The notes beneath the pieces are model-generated. The model searched no databases. It was not told the DNA's origin and saw nothing but the letters and a program-made list of their open reading frames with translations. A DNA stretch of 64,000 nt from Sesamum alatum (Eukaryota > Streptophyta > Magnoliopsida > Lamiales > Pedaliaceae). Of this stretch, positions 20,883-32,033 are shown piece after piece. The stretch is taken from contig JACGWO010000005.1 of assembly GCA_034509735.1 (NCBI GenBank), positions 36,548,479-36,612,478 of the forward strand, in the 5' to 3' direction. Position numbers and translations under genes: made by a program. The stretch's first letter is position 1; each line of letters starts with the position of its first letter.

Positions 20883-23800
20883 GAACTCAACTTGTTTATC
20901 ATAAAATTCCTCTGCCTTCTCTCTAAGAAAATGGGCTTTTTGCCCATTTTCTCTCTCTAGATTTTCCGACAGCTCTCCTCAGACACCGTCGACGACAACC
21001 CTCGTCGACGGCACCTTCCCCTCTCACTGGCGAACCCTCCCACCGAACCACTTCACCGGCCGACCCTACACGCGCCCTCACGCACTACCCACAGAACCTC
21101 ACCTACCCCATCCACTTGGCACTTCTACTCGCTCTTCTTGTCGTCCACTGCCGTTAACGGAATCCTCCGCTGGCATTCGACTCTGCTCTCCACCGCGAAC
21201 TGGAACCACTTTCCAGACTCCACATACCTTCATCTACATTACGCCTCATTCAATTTCTCCTTCTGCAGTACTCAAATGGGCCTCTCATCATAGCTGTCTC
21301 ATGGCTGAACACCCCACTTCCTCTACCCCCCAATCCACCATCAATTCCGCCTCAACCCCCATCCACCTCTGCGCCTCCCCCCACCAAACGCTCCTATGCA
21401 AACATTGTTCGAAATCTCTCCCCCCCCCCCCCCCCTCCACACACACACACTCACTTCCAGCACAATCAGAGTATCACACATCTCCTATGCGGATGATATT
21501 ATCATATTCACTAATCATGAGGACACAGGTCTACACAAACTGATGGAATTTCTGAATCAATATGAAGAACTTTCAGGACAGAAGATCAATCAGTCTAAAA
21601 GTTGCTTCATTACTGGAAAAAAAAAAAAAAAAAAAGCAAACTTGTTTGCACAGAGAATCAAATACATCACAGGATTCACAATGAAAAATCTTCCTATGAT
21701 ATATCTAGGGGCTCCACTTTACAAAGGCAATAAAAAAGAGATACTTTATGAACCCCTTATTGATAAGATCAGGGCCAAAATCTCTGGATGGGAACACTGC
21801 CACCTATCCTTTGGAGGCAGACTCCAACTTATAAAAAGTGTACTATCATTCATGCCAGTATACCTCATTCAAGTTCTGAACCCACCAATAGGTGTTATTC
21901 AGAAAATTGAGCAGTTATTTGCTAAATTCTTTTGGGGCTCTTCTCCTGACAAAAGAAAAATGCATTGGACCAGATGGCATAATATTTGTTTCCCAACCAA
22001 AGAAGGTGGTTTGGGAGTCAGAAATTTGAGAGATGCTGTTGAAGCATTCTCTCAGAAGCTGTGGTGGAGACTGAGATTGAATAATTCATTATGGGCTAGA
22101 TACGCTCTGAGCAAATACTGTGGTGCACTTTTCTCCAGGATTGCAAAATTCAACAAGAATCACTCTCCTATATGGAGAAGATTATGCACAATCAGACAGG
22201 ATACTCAGAAAAATATTTTCTGGAGTTTAGGCAATGGTGAGGCATCCTTCTGGCACGATAACTGGCTCCCCGAAGGTACACTCCATGATCTGATCCAAAG
22301 TGAGACCATCTCACATGAACCAGTCAACCTTTTCTGGAACAATGGAAGCTGGAGCATAAACAAACTCCAACAGGTGCTCCCCCCACATCTTGTTAAGTTG
22401 GTTACATCTGTACCAATCCTAAAAGACCAGCAGGACCATATGAACTGGAAGCTCTCAAAATCAGGACAATTCACTACATCCTCAGCCTGGGAACATATCA
22501 GGGACCACCACACAGCACCTTCAATTTTCAAGAAGATCTGGTCCTCACTGATAACCCCCACCATCTCAGTCTTTATATGGAGACTCTTGAATAACTGGAT
22601 ACATGTGGACAACAAACTTAAAAAGAAAGGCTTTGTTATGGCTTCTAAATGTTGCTGCTGTTATGAAGAAGAAACTGAGGCACACCTCTTTCTTGGGAAC
22701 AATCAATCAAGGGAAGCATGGACTCACTTTGTAGACATATTCAGCATTAACCTGCCTCAAACTGACAACATTCTCTAGTTCATACAAGCTTGGAAGCTTA
22801 CAAACTCCCAGTTGTTCCATGCTAGAGACCTCATTCCCATACTCATACTCTGGAATATCTAGACAGTTAGGAATGATGTGAAACACAGAGGAGCATCCTT
22901 CAGGGCCCCCTCCATCATATTTAAAACCCTGCAGCATCTCCATACACTGAGCAAAGCTAAACTTTGGAGAACTAAACCCTGGAAGGGTGACTTATTTGCA
23001 GCTGGGAGACTGAAAATCCCCCTGCAGCAACAAGGAAGAATGCAGAAACTAATTGTTGTCCACTGGATAAGACCCCCTGATGGCTGGGTAAAGCTTAACA
23101 TAGATGGGGCATCTCGTGGAAATCCTGGAATCTCAGGTGCAGGAGGCCTCATCAGAAATCATCAAGGGGAGGTGTTGTTAGCATTCATTGAACCTTTGGG
23201 AATTTCTTCCAACACTCAGGCAGAGCTAAGGGCAGTGTATAGAGGCCTCCAAATATGCCGGCAGAAAGGATACACTCAAGTTTGGCTGGAAGTGGATGCA
23301 CTAAACGTTATTCAACTACTTGCAAAACCCCTTCAAGGAGCCTGGCACATTCAACACCTCTTGCAGCTAATTCACAACTGTATGGAAAATATGGAAATCA
23401 AAATCACATATTTTTAGAGAAGGAAATCAAGTGGCAGATTATTTTGCCAACCAGGCTTGTACAGCACAACAACTTGACATCTTCACCAAGGAACAACTAG
23501 CAGGTAAAATTAAAGGTATAATTCGACTTGACACATTATGCATGACTTATATCAGAATTATGAAAGGATAGTACTCCCAATTTCATCTATTAGCTTTTAT
23601 TTGAAACTTGTGCGTACTATTTTTTGTAAGGTAATCTTACACCCCGAATCATACTTGCACAACATATGGGGGATTAACTCCTTATATTTTACCATTACCG
23701 ATTTTTTGCACAGTAGTAGTTTCTGTATAAATGTAGGCATCTATGCTAGTAATCAACCCCTGAATCAAAGTACACAAGGGAGGAACATTCATTATCATAT

Positions 23801-24112
23801 TTTTTGTAAGGTAGTCTTGTCATAATTTTGCAGGTACTGCTTTGAGAAAGGAAGTTTAAAATTGAACAACATGATAAACTTAGTGATTATAGAGTTAGAA
23901 AATTGTGTTGTAAGGGAGTAGTACTCCTGATTTATGCTCTCAAAACTCATACTTGTAAGGGAGTAGTACTCCTTATTTACTGCTTCCTAGATGAAACAAG
24001 GGAGTTAGTACTCCCCGTTGTACCTTGATCTTTTTGGGTTGCTAATATAGAAGGACGGGGACCCCGAAAAGTTCCCCCCACCTCCGGGTGGTTTAATTAA
24101 AAAAAAAAAAAG
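20883..24112 (+). mobile_element. L1-type LINE, internally deleted, inserted in copia
   Basis: About 3.2 kb lies between exact 15-bp duplications and ends in an A tract (24099-24111). The first 0.5 kb resembles a LINE leader and ORF1 start (a PTKRSYANIV-type segment near 21380-21420). It then jumps at a C run and CA repeat (about 21420-21455) straight into the palm of reverse transcriptase. Most of ORF1, the endonuclease and the RT fingers are missing. The 3' part carries RT, a zinc-binding RT-associated domain and RNase H, but with stops at 22776-22778 and 22861-22863. Confidence 0.88.
21460..23500 (+). pseudogene. LINE ORF2 3' half: RT palm/thumb, zf-RVT and RNase H
   Basis: The catalytic box SYADD is at 21483-21497. 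The L-G-P-Y-G and W-LS-GGR-LIKSVLSS-like thumb block of plant LINEs follows, then KEGGLGVRNL and a C-terminal zf-RVT region with cysteines near 22650. TAG at 22776 breaks the frame. From about 23095 an RNase H domain begins (NIDGASRGNPG, first catalytic Asp in NID; later Glu in AELRA and Asp in VDALN), then shifts frame near 23417. A (A)18 run at 21619-21636 encodes a Lys string that may itself be an expansion. Not functional. Confidence 0.88.
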
Positions 24113-24127
24113 CCAACGGAAATAGAA

Positions 24128-27100
24128 TGCAGGGGAAAGCTCTCATGGTAACAGTCTATATGTCAAGGGTAATCAGGAGCGTGGACGAAAATTGGAGAAA
24201 GAGGGTTCTGGAAAACGAAATTCCAGATCGAAGTCAAGGGGTAAAAAGACGATTCATTGCTACAAGTGCAAGTAACCAGGACACATGAAGAGTGATTGTC
24301 CAAAACTGAAAAAGCAGGGTGATGAGAAATGTGATGACTCATCCACGTCTGCAAATCTAGTTTAGAATGACAACTCAGACTACAGTGATGGCGATATGCT
24401 TTCGGTTTCAACAAATCAGTTCGTGGATGCATGGATTCTTGATTTTGGATGCTCTTATCATATAATGCCTAACAGGGAGTGGTTCACATCATACAGGTCA
24501 GGTAATTTTGGTTCTGTCTATTTGGGTGATGATAGATGTTGCAATATTGTTGGTATTGGCGATGTCAAAATTAAGATGTATGATGGTACTGTTAGAACAT
24601 TATGTGATGTTAGGCATATACCTGAGTTGAAAAAGAATCTAATTTTCTTGGGCACTTTGCATAAAAATGGTTTCATTCCTAAAGCATATAAAGATAGGGA
24701 AACCATTAGAATTGTTAAGGGTGTATTAACTGTGATGAAAGGGAAGATAACTACAGGGAACATTTATAAACTGTTAGGGAATACAGTTGTAGGTGGGGTT
24801 CATTTTGTTGAGACATGTGATGATAATACCAAACTATGGCATATGCGTCTTGGCCACCTTAGTGAAAGGGGGATGACTGAATTTCATAAAAGAGACTTGT
24901 TGCATGGTGGTAAAAGCTGCAAGCTCGATTCTAAAAGTTTTGTGTGCTTGGAAAACAGGCTAAAGTTAGTTTCTCAACTGGAAAACACAAAATTGAGGGG
25001 ATTCTTGATTATGTGCATTCTGATGTGTGGGGGCCTACCAGGAATCATCATTGGGTGGATCTCTATATTATGTTACGTTTACTGATGATTTTTCGAGAAA
25101 AGTTTGGGTGTACTTTTTGAAATAGGATTCAGAAGTGTTCGCCAAGTTCAAGCTGTGGAAAGCTGAGGTGGAGAACCAAACGGGTAGAAAAATCAAGTAT
25201 TTGAGATCTGACAATGGCACTGATACACAGATTCACAGTTTCAGAAGTTTTGTGAGGAGCATGGGATTCAGAGGCATTTTTCAGTGTGAAAGACACCACA
25301 ACGAGATGGTGTTGCAGAAAGGATGAACAAGTCATTGACTGAAAGGGCAAGATGCTTGAGACTAAATGCAGGGCTTCCTAAAAGCTTCTGGGCAGAAGCT
25401 GTGAGTATGGCGTGCTATCTCATCAACATATCACCACGGGCATCATTAGGTGGAAAAGTTGCAGAAGAGGTATGGATGGGTAATCCGGTTGATTTTGATC
25501 ACTTACGGATTTTTGGTTGTCTTGCTTACGTGCATGTACTCAGTGATGAAAGATCAAATCTAGATCCAAAGTCCAAGAACTGCATCTTTCTGGGCTACAA
25601 GAAAGGTGTCAAAGGTTACAAATTTTGGGATCCAGCTGCAAGGAAGATAGTGATTAGTCGAGATGGAGTGTTTGATGAGCAGTTTATGTTGCAGCAACAC
25701 CAAGACAAGGTGCCAGAAACTAGTTTCAACTCAGATACATTGCAGATTGAGTTGGAACCACATCCAGTGGCAATTGAGAGCGTTGGAAGACCACATCCAA
25801 CATCTGGTGTTCCTATAGTAATTGAGAGCAGTGGAGGTTCACAGCAAGCATCTGGTGGTTCTACTACAGGTGAACTACAATCTTATAACCTAGCCAGAGA
25901 TAGACCGAGGCGCACCAATATAACGCCTCCAAGCAGTCTGGGTTATGAAGACATTATCGCTTTTGCACTCCTCATAAGCGGAGATGATCCAACTACTTTT
26001 CAAGAAGCTATTACTAACCAGGAGGAAAAGGAGTGGATGGGTGCAATGGTAGAAGAGATGGAGTCCTTGCAGAAAAACAATACATAGGAGCTAGTTCAGC
26101 TTCCTGAGGGAAAGAAGGCTATCGGTAGCAAGTGGGTGTACAAAAGAAAGCCAGCAGTATCAGAAAAAGAGAGGGAAAAGTTCAAGGCTCGGTTGGTAGC
26201 AAAGGGATACTCACAGAAAAAGGGGATAGATTATGATGAAATCTTCTCTCCAGTGGTGAGGCACACTTCAATCAGGGCGGTACTCGCATTAGTAGCCAGT
26301 TGGGACTTGCATTTAGAGCATATGGATGTTAAAACTGCGATTTTGTATGGTGATTTAGAACAGCAAATTTACATGGAGCAGCCAAATGGGTTCACTCAAC
26401 CAGGACATGAACATCTGCTTTGTAAGTTAAAGAAGTCATTGTATGGATTGAAACAGTCTCCAGGACAGTGGTACAAGCGTTTCGACTCCTACATGATTCA
26501 GATTGGCTACAAACGGTGTGAGTATGATCGTTGTGTTTATGTTAAGAGCCTTGATGATGGTTCTTTTATTTTTCTGTTGTTGTACGTTGATGATATGCTG
26601 ATTGTTGCAAAGGATAAACACGATGTTCTTGCTTTGAAAGCCTTGTTGAGCCAGGAATTTGATATGAAAGACTTATGTGCTGCAAAGAAATTCTTGGAAT
26701 GGAGATTCACATAACAGAATCTCAAGAAAACTGTGGCTATCTCAACGAGACTACGTTGAGAAGGTGTTAGACAGGTTCGGTATGAGCAAAGCAAAGAGAG
26801 TTAGCACTCCATTGGCAAATCACTTCAAGCCTTCTTCAGAACAATGCCCTAAGACAGATCGTGAGGTTGAAGACATGGCAAAGGTTCCATACGCTAGTGC
26901 AGTTGGTTGTTTGATGTATGCCATGGTATGCACTCGCCCTGACTTGGCTCATGTTGTTAGTCAAGTCTGCAAATACATGTCTAAACCAAGTAGACACCAT
27001 TGGGAAGCAGTAAAGTGGATTTTCAGATATTTGAAAGGTTCTGTTGGGCATGGAATTGTATTCGGTAGTCAGCAGGATAATCCTTTAGTTGTGGGATATG

Positions 27101-27552
27101 TGGATTTTGACTATGCTGGTGATTTGGATGATAGAAGGTCTACAACTAGGTATGTTTTAACTCTGGGTGAAGGGCCTATATGCTGGAAATCAGCAGTTCA
27201 GTCTATTGTGGCATTATCTACAACTGAAACAGAGTACATGGCAGTAGCTGAAGCTGCTAAAGAAGCCTTATGGCTTACCGGGTTGATAAAGGAATTGGGC
27301 GTTGAGCAAGGTGGAGTTCAGTTGCACTGTGATAGTCAAAGTGCTATCTACTTGGCCAAGAACCAGGTGTATCATGCCATAACAAAACATATTGACGTGA
27401 GGTATCACAAGATTAGAGAGTTGGTGGCATCTGGTGAGGTATTGATACAGAAGATTCATACAAGTGAGAATGCTACTGATATGTTGACCAAGCCAGTTAC
27501 GAGCAACAAGTTCAACCATTGCTTGGACTTGTTGAATGTTTACAGTTGCTAG
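24128..27552 (+). pseudogene. Copia pol: zinc knuckle, protease, integrase, RT, RNase H (broken)
   Basis: After the LINE the polyprotein resumes. The CCHC knuckle at 24258-24300 has an in-frame TAA (24273-24275). The protease has D-F-G (24441-24449) where the family needs D-S/T-G. The GAG-pre-integrase LWHMRLGH box (about 24834) is followed by integrase, broken near 25030-25330. The C-terminal GKVAEEVW and FGCLAYVH blocks are intact, ending at a TAG (26084). RT carries YVDD at 26583-26594, then a frameshift near 26690. RNase H has GYVDFDYAGD, TETEYMA and HCDSQSA, ending ATDMLTKPVT. At least two frameshifts and three stops rule out function. Confidence 0.93.
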
Positions 27553-27631
27553 ACGAGCATGGTGACCCATCCCACTTTGGTGTGTGAGAAATTCCATGGT
27601 TGTTTATCTCCTAAGGGGCTTGATATTCGCC

Positions 27632-27643
27632 AAGGTGGAGATT
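27632..27643 (+). other. Polypurine tract of copia
   Basis: AAGGTGGAGATT lies directly before the 3' LTR, the standard plus-strand primer of plant copia elements. Confidence 0.85.
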
Positions 27644-27936
27644 TGTTAGGTATGACTCATATACCAGAAAAAGGACGGATGCTGGAGCGGAGCGGAGTGA
27701 GCTAGAGAAGCGCAGCGCATCGAGAGAACGGAACGGAGCGCAAGGGCAATTTTGTAAAAACGTGCCATAAGGTTACATATATATATATATATTGTATTTG
27801 TAACCTAGTGAGATTCATTCTCTCTGATAATAAAATTACAAAGCCATCACCCTCCCGATGACGTAGGCATATTGCCGAATCTCGTTAAATTCTTGTGTCG
27901 TTTACTCTTATGTTCTATAGCATTGATTTCTCAACA
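27644..27936 (+). repeat. 3' LTR of copia element (293 bp)
   Basis: It begins TGTTAGGTATGACTCATATA and ends GATTTCTCAACA, followed by the GGCAA duplication. It has the block CAAGGGCAATTTTGTAAAAA and a longer (TA)n tract, both lacking in the 5' LTR. Confidence 0.93.
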
Positions 27937-28279
27937 GGCAAGTCGGAAGAAGGTGCGCGTGGATGGAGAATCACCGAAAACATTTTTCGGCAACCGCCCG
28001 ACGATGGGTGGCGGTGACGTTCGAAGTGGTTGGCAGTCTGTGGTGGTTAGAGGTTGATATGGGGTGGTGGGCGAGAAGGGAAAAATTATATTAAAAAAAA
28101 TGCACTTTTCATACCCATCTTCGCAGTCAACGCGCGTGTACCACCAATCCTAGCCTTGGGGGGTTTTTGATTTTTTTTTCATATCATAGGGGATGTAATT
28201 GATACTTTATTTTTCACAGGGATTTTTTTAACATTCCTAATATCACGGGGAGGTCCTTGTATTTTTTCCGATTATAAAG

Positions 28280-28870
28280 TGATGAAAAAGTGCAGTAATG
28301 CATCCGTTATGACAAAATAATTAGAACAAATGTGTAAGTTGTCACACAAACTAGCTTTCTTGCAACAAAGTATAGTAATTATTATAATAATGTTGAATAT
28401 CTTTGTAGTAATTGTATTAATTGGTTTCTTGTGAAGGTTTTCTTCCTGGCACTCATTCTCTATTCAGATTTTTGAATAATGTCTCTTAGATTGTTAAATA
28501 GGCTATGTATATATATATATATATCTATATATATTGTCTAGATTTTTTTTTCAAGAGAAAAAAAAAATGAGCTCAACACGTTGGCGAGCTCGAGCCGAAA
28601 CCTAGACCAATTTTTTAGGGCCCATCGAGCTCGAGCCTAAATTTTTGGCCGAGCTCGGCTCATTTGCACCCCTGTTCCAAACACTCCAACTTCAATTTTT
28701 CTTTTTACTTTTTCTTTAAAATGCTCACAACTTTCACTACTGTTGAATCACGACTTTTTATAAACTTATTTCCACCATAAAAGTAGAATTCACTGTAAAC
28801 TAATGTTCGTACTTTTGGCGGGAGGTTTTTGTATTGGTTTGAATTCAAGATGTAGGGTGCGTGCATCTTG
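28280..28870. other. AT-rich spacer with a GAGCTCGAGC hairpin repeat
   Basis: (TA)n at 28502-28535. 28565-28672 is a short inverted-repeat element built on GAGCTCGAGCC words, a common plant MITE type. No gene. Confidence 0.4.
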
Positions 28871-28937
28871 AAGGGAAGGGGACCCCAAAAAGCTCCCCCA
28901 CCCGTAAGGTGATTTTTTTAGAAAAAAAAAAAAAAAA
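28871..28937 (+). mobile_element. 5'-truncated LINE tail (about 67 bp plus A tract)
   Basis: GGGGACCCCAAAAAGCTCCCCC and a CACC-CGTAA-GGTG hairpin, then poly(A), match the last bases of the LINE at 24055-24111 (GGGGACCCCGAAAAGTTCCCC, CCACC-TCCG-GGTGG). AAGATGT before (about 28846) and after (28936-28942) is a possible target duplication. Confidence 0.6.
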
Positions 28938-30124
28938 GATGTGCGGTGGGCCTGGTCGGGCCAACCCAACCCAAAATTGGATTGACCCAATAAAAAAAGT
29001 TGGTTGGTTCGGCCCAGACCTACTTAAAATCGAACTAGTCTTGGGTCGGTCCCATGTATTGATACTTGAGACCAGCACCAACCCAACCCAATAGCCTAGG
29101 ACCACCTAGTTCTCAGCAAGGTTTGTTGGGCCATTTCCCTTTAATAATGCATGACATATAATTTTTTATTTATTATTCTAAGTTGACTATTATAGTAGGA
29201 TATTCATACTTTTGATACTCTAAAAAATTTCATACCTGTTGTTCTACTTCTAAATTTTTAGTATATTAATTCATTAATATTCTTGGTTTATTTTTTCGGA
29301 AGGTTTTGTAAGTCCTTTTTGAATTTGTTATTATTTAAGTTTATTATAATAAGTTTGTTAGTCAAATTATTGTTTAAGTTTATTATATAGTTTTAACTAC
29401 TATTTTTCAAGTTATAAATTTTTGTGTGATATTTATTACATTAAGAAAAAATATCTCAATTTCATTAAGAAAAAAAAATCCTGGTTTGGACTTGGGTTGG
29501 ACCTCAACCTGGTTGATCCATGGTTTGGGCTTGGTTTTGAATATTGACCCAACTGTAGCCCATTTTAAAGCCTCAAGACTACTCTAAGACCGGCTATGAA
29601 CAATAGTGGCCTGGTTCTAAATCGGGGTTTTTGGAGCTGGTCTATGCTAATCCTGGATCGATTTGGCACATTGTACACCTTAAAATTGAATTTAACTAGG
29701 GATGGGGGTACCGGAGGTGTTGAGGGGTTGATCGATAGTCGGTCAGTGATGGTAAGGAAGGACGAGAAAGGAAAAAGGAGACATAAATCCAAACAATCAA
29801 TTAAAATTGATAAAACTAGGTAGAGTTTAATTAAAATAATAAATAAGCTGCTTAGTTATCTTTTAAAAAGTATGAAATTTTTATTTACTATATTAAAAAG
29901 AATGCTAAAACAGTATTTTTAACACGCACAATTTCAATTGAACTTATTGAAATCTTAAACTCACTCAATATCGATGCAATATAAATTTTGCTTTGGATTC
30001 ACAAAATATAGAGCATTTTATATTATATTATATTTAAAATATTGAAGGAGCTTTTAATAATATTAGTATAATCAGATGAGGCATTTATGATTCTTTTCCC
30101 CCTTTTCTAAAACTAGAAAAATGT
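28938..30124. other. Intergenic DNA with GGGTTGG/CCAACCC repeat, no gene
   Basis: 28960-29100 and 29480-29700 carry words such as CCAACCCAACCCA and its inverse (TTGGGTTGGACC), probably two ends of a hairpin element. The remainder is AT-rich. The frames at 29565-29823 lie in this repeat and are not supported. Confidence 0.4.
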
Positions 30125-30305
30125 TTGTTTATGCTTTCATTTTCAGTTTTTTAAGCGAAAAATGTGTTTTCAATTTTATATAGGTTGTCGTGTGAAAACG
30201 AGAATATATTTGAATTAATTAATGAGATTGTATTTTATATTAAATGTTGTGTCAAATCAATATATTTTCATCTTTTTAACTGAAAATGTTTCATAATAAA
30301 TTTAT
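30125..30305 (-). mobile_element. MITE-6 copy, inverse of 18425-18625
   Basis: See the 18425 copy. On the reverse strand the shared words run from CATTTTCAG to AAAATTGAAAACACATTTT. Confidence 0.5.
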
Positions 30306-30614
30306 AAAATTATAAAAAATATATATAAACAAACAATAACTTACCTCAAGAATTTCAGGTTGCATGTCATTTTATTAAATTAAAATTAAAATAAAAAGAA
30401 AAGAAATGAATCAAGAAAGTAATCCTAACATAAGAGAAAAGAAGTGAGCAGACAGGACAAATAAAATATTTGTATTTTAGGAAAGAGACGAATGGTAGAG
30501 ACGGACAAGCATTCCCTGATTTTCTATGGCACCGAGGCAGTGAAACACATGAACATTAAACCTACCTCCAGAGATTGTCCCCTCCAACCATCACATTGAA
30601 TATCTTAATTTAAT
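30306..30614. other. Spacer, no gene seen
   Basis: AT-rich; nothing recognised. Confidence 0.35.
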
Positions 30615-31033
30615 GGATGAATTATAATCACGTAGGTTTAACATAATTATAAATACCTTTTATTATTTTAAAAATTATAAATGCCCCTATGAGATTTGTA
30701 ATTTTTAACCAAGGGCCTGAAATGATCCATTTTGCCCTTAATTTTTTTTTTATTTGTAAAAAAATCAGGCGAGGCAAATTACATTGATGCTCCTCTGTGT
30801 AAAAAACGTAAGAAATCTCTCCTTGCGCATTTTTATCCAAAAATATTTAGAAAATTTTAAAAAGTAATTCAATTTGCATAAGGACATTTTGGTCAGTTCA
30901 CGCATAAAATTTGATATCAATGGGTTATTTGTTAGACGTTTACATACCTCAAAGGGGTATTTGTTAAATTTTGAAACAACGAGGGAATATTCATAATTAT
31001 GTCAAACCTAGAAGAGGTGATTATAATTCATCC
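30615..31033. mobile_element. MITE-1 family copy, 419 bp
   Basis: Ends GGATGAATTATAATCAC and the inverse of GTGATTATAATTCATCC. Flanks TAATTTAAT and TAATTTAAA (9 bp, one mismatch). The interior has the family word TTTGCCCTTAATTTTT and the CATAATTATG boxes. Confidence 0.8.
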
Positions 31034-31860
31034 TAATTTAAATCATTATTAACACACAATAAATCCATATTTACTCAAAAACACAAAAGGAACTTTTGCA
31101 GTCTAAACAAAATGAGTAAATAAATAAACTGCAAGGACTAGTTAATAAATGTGGAAGTTAGGTGGTGAAAAATGAAAAAATAAGAGAAAAAATAAAAAAT
31201 GCCAAAGCAGAAACACAAAAATGAACGTTGGTCAATTATATATAGGGATAGTGACATTTACGTTCTCTGACTCATGATTTATTTGGTAAAATTTTTAGTC
31301 TCATAATATATGGGGTTCAACGCATTTAATTCTTTGTGTTATTGAATTTTCAAAATAGTTATAAAATTGAGAAAAATTCGACATATTTAGTCCCATTAAA
31401 ACGGGCACAAAATTGAGAAAAACTCAACACATTTAGTCTCATAAATGCCATAAATCAGAGAATTAATTGTGTTCAAATTTTCAATTTGGGGACTATTTTG
31501 AAAATTCATAAAGTAGATGACTAAATGTGTTGAGTTTTCCCAATATTGAAATCATTTCAAAAATTTCGTAAAGCAGAGGACTAAAAGTGTTGAACCTCTT
31601 CTCTCATATGAGACTAATGTAATTTCACCATTTTTTTACAAAAAACTACCCCTGCCTTTTAGATAATTACACATGCACCCACCAGAACGTTAACATCATT
31701 TACACAAACCACTCATTCTTTTTAAAAAATTATACATGCACCCCCAAAAATGTAAATATCATTACTACAAATTACCCCTATTTTTTTACTGTCAATAATG
31801 GTTTTTATAACTAAACATAAATTAAAAATAATTTGTATAAACATACCATAATTTATTGAA
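31034..31860. other. Spacer with two further non-coding repeats
   Basis: 31247-31632 holds an element with subrepeats of ACTCAACACATTTAGTC(TC)AT and loosely inverted ends (GGGATAGTGACATTTA against GGTGAAATTACATTAG). 31640-31790 shares words such as TTTTAGATAATTACACATGCACCC with 50090-50290. No gene. Confidence 0.45.
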
Positions 31861-31861
31861 T

Positions 31862-32033
31862 GTAAATATAATTATCCCTTATACATAGTATAGCCGCTTA
31901 AACTGTAGACACAGGATGGACTGAATGCACTAGTAATTGATTTAAATTATGTAAATATAATTATCCCTTATACATAGTATAGCCGCTTAAACTGTAGACA
32001 CAGGATGGACTGAATGCACTAGTAATTGATTTA
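31862..32033. repeat. Near-perfect tandem duplication, 89-bp unit
   Basis: GTAAATATAATTATCCCTTATAC...AGTAATTGATTTA occurs at 31862 and again at 31951 with no differences over the shared 83 bases. The first unit ends with an extra AATTAT. Confidence 0.9.

Larger units (their letters stand above)
20035..27936 (+). mobile_element. Ty1/copia LTR retrotransposon (Tnt1/Tork-like), dead, with nested LINE
   Basis: Two direct LTRs bound by TG...CA are flanked by the 5-bp duplication GGCAA (20030-20034 and 27937-27941). A tRNA-Met primer site follows the 5' LTR and a purine tract precedes the 3' LTR. Internal order is gag, protease, integrase, RT, RNase H, which is the copia order. Gag and pol carry several frameshifts and stops. 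A 3.2-kb LINE insertion splits gag from the zinc knuckle. The LTRs differ by substitutions and by a block of about 28 bp missing from the 5' LTR, so the insertion is old. The Tnt1-94/Tork affinity is from general resemblance, not from a tree. Confidence 0.93.
19074..28270. mobile_element. MULE-like element split by a copia retrotransposon
   Basis: Two halves (19074-20034 and 27937-28270) form one element of about 1290 bp interrupted by the copia at 20035-27936. The ends are inverted: the left TTTTGACCCCCTGCGATA...AATTTCCCTATGAAAA matches the reverse strand of the right end, AAGGACCTCCCCGTGATA...AATCCCTGTGAAAA. Flanks ATTAGAAAG (19065-19073) and ATTATAAAG (28271-28279) are a 9-bp duplication with one mismatch. 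The interior near 19680-19920 shares segments with the element at 9286-10248 in the opposite orientation. The 128-codon frame at 19544 lies inside this repeat and is not called as a gene. Confidence 0.72.
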
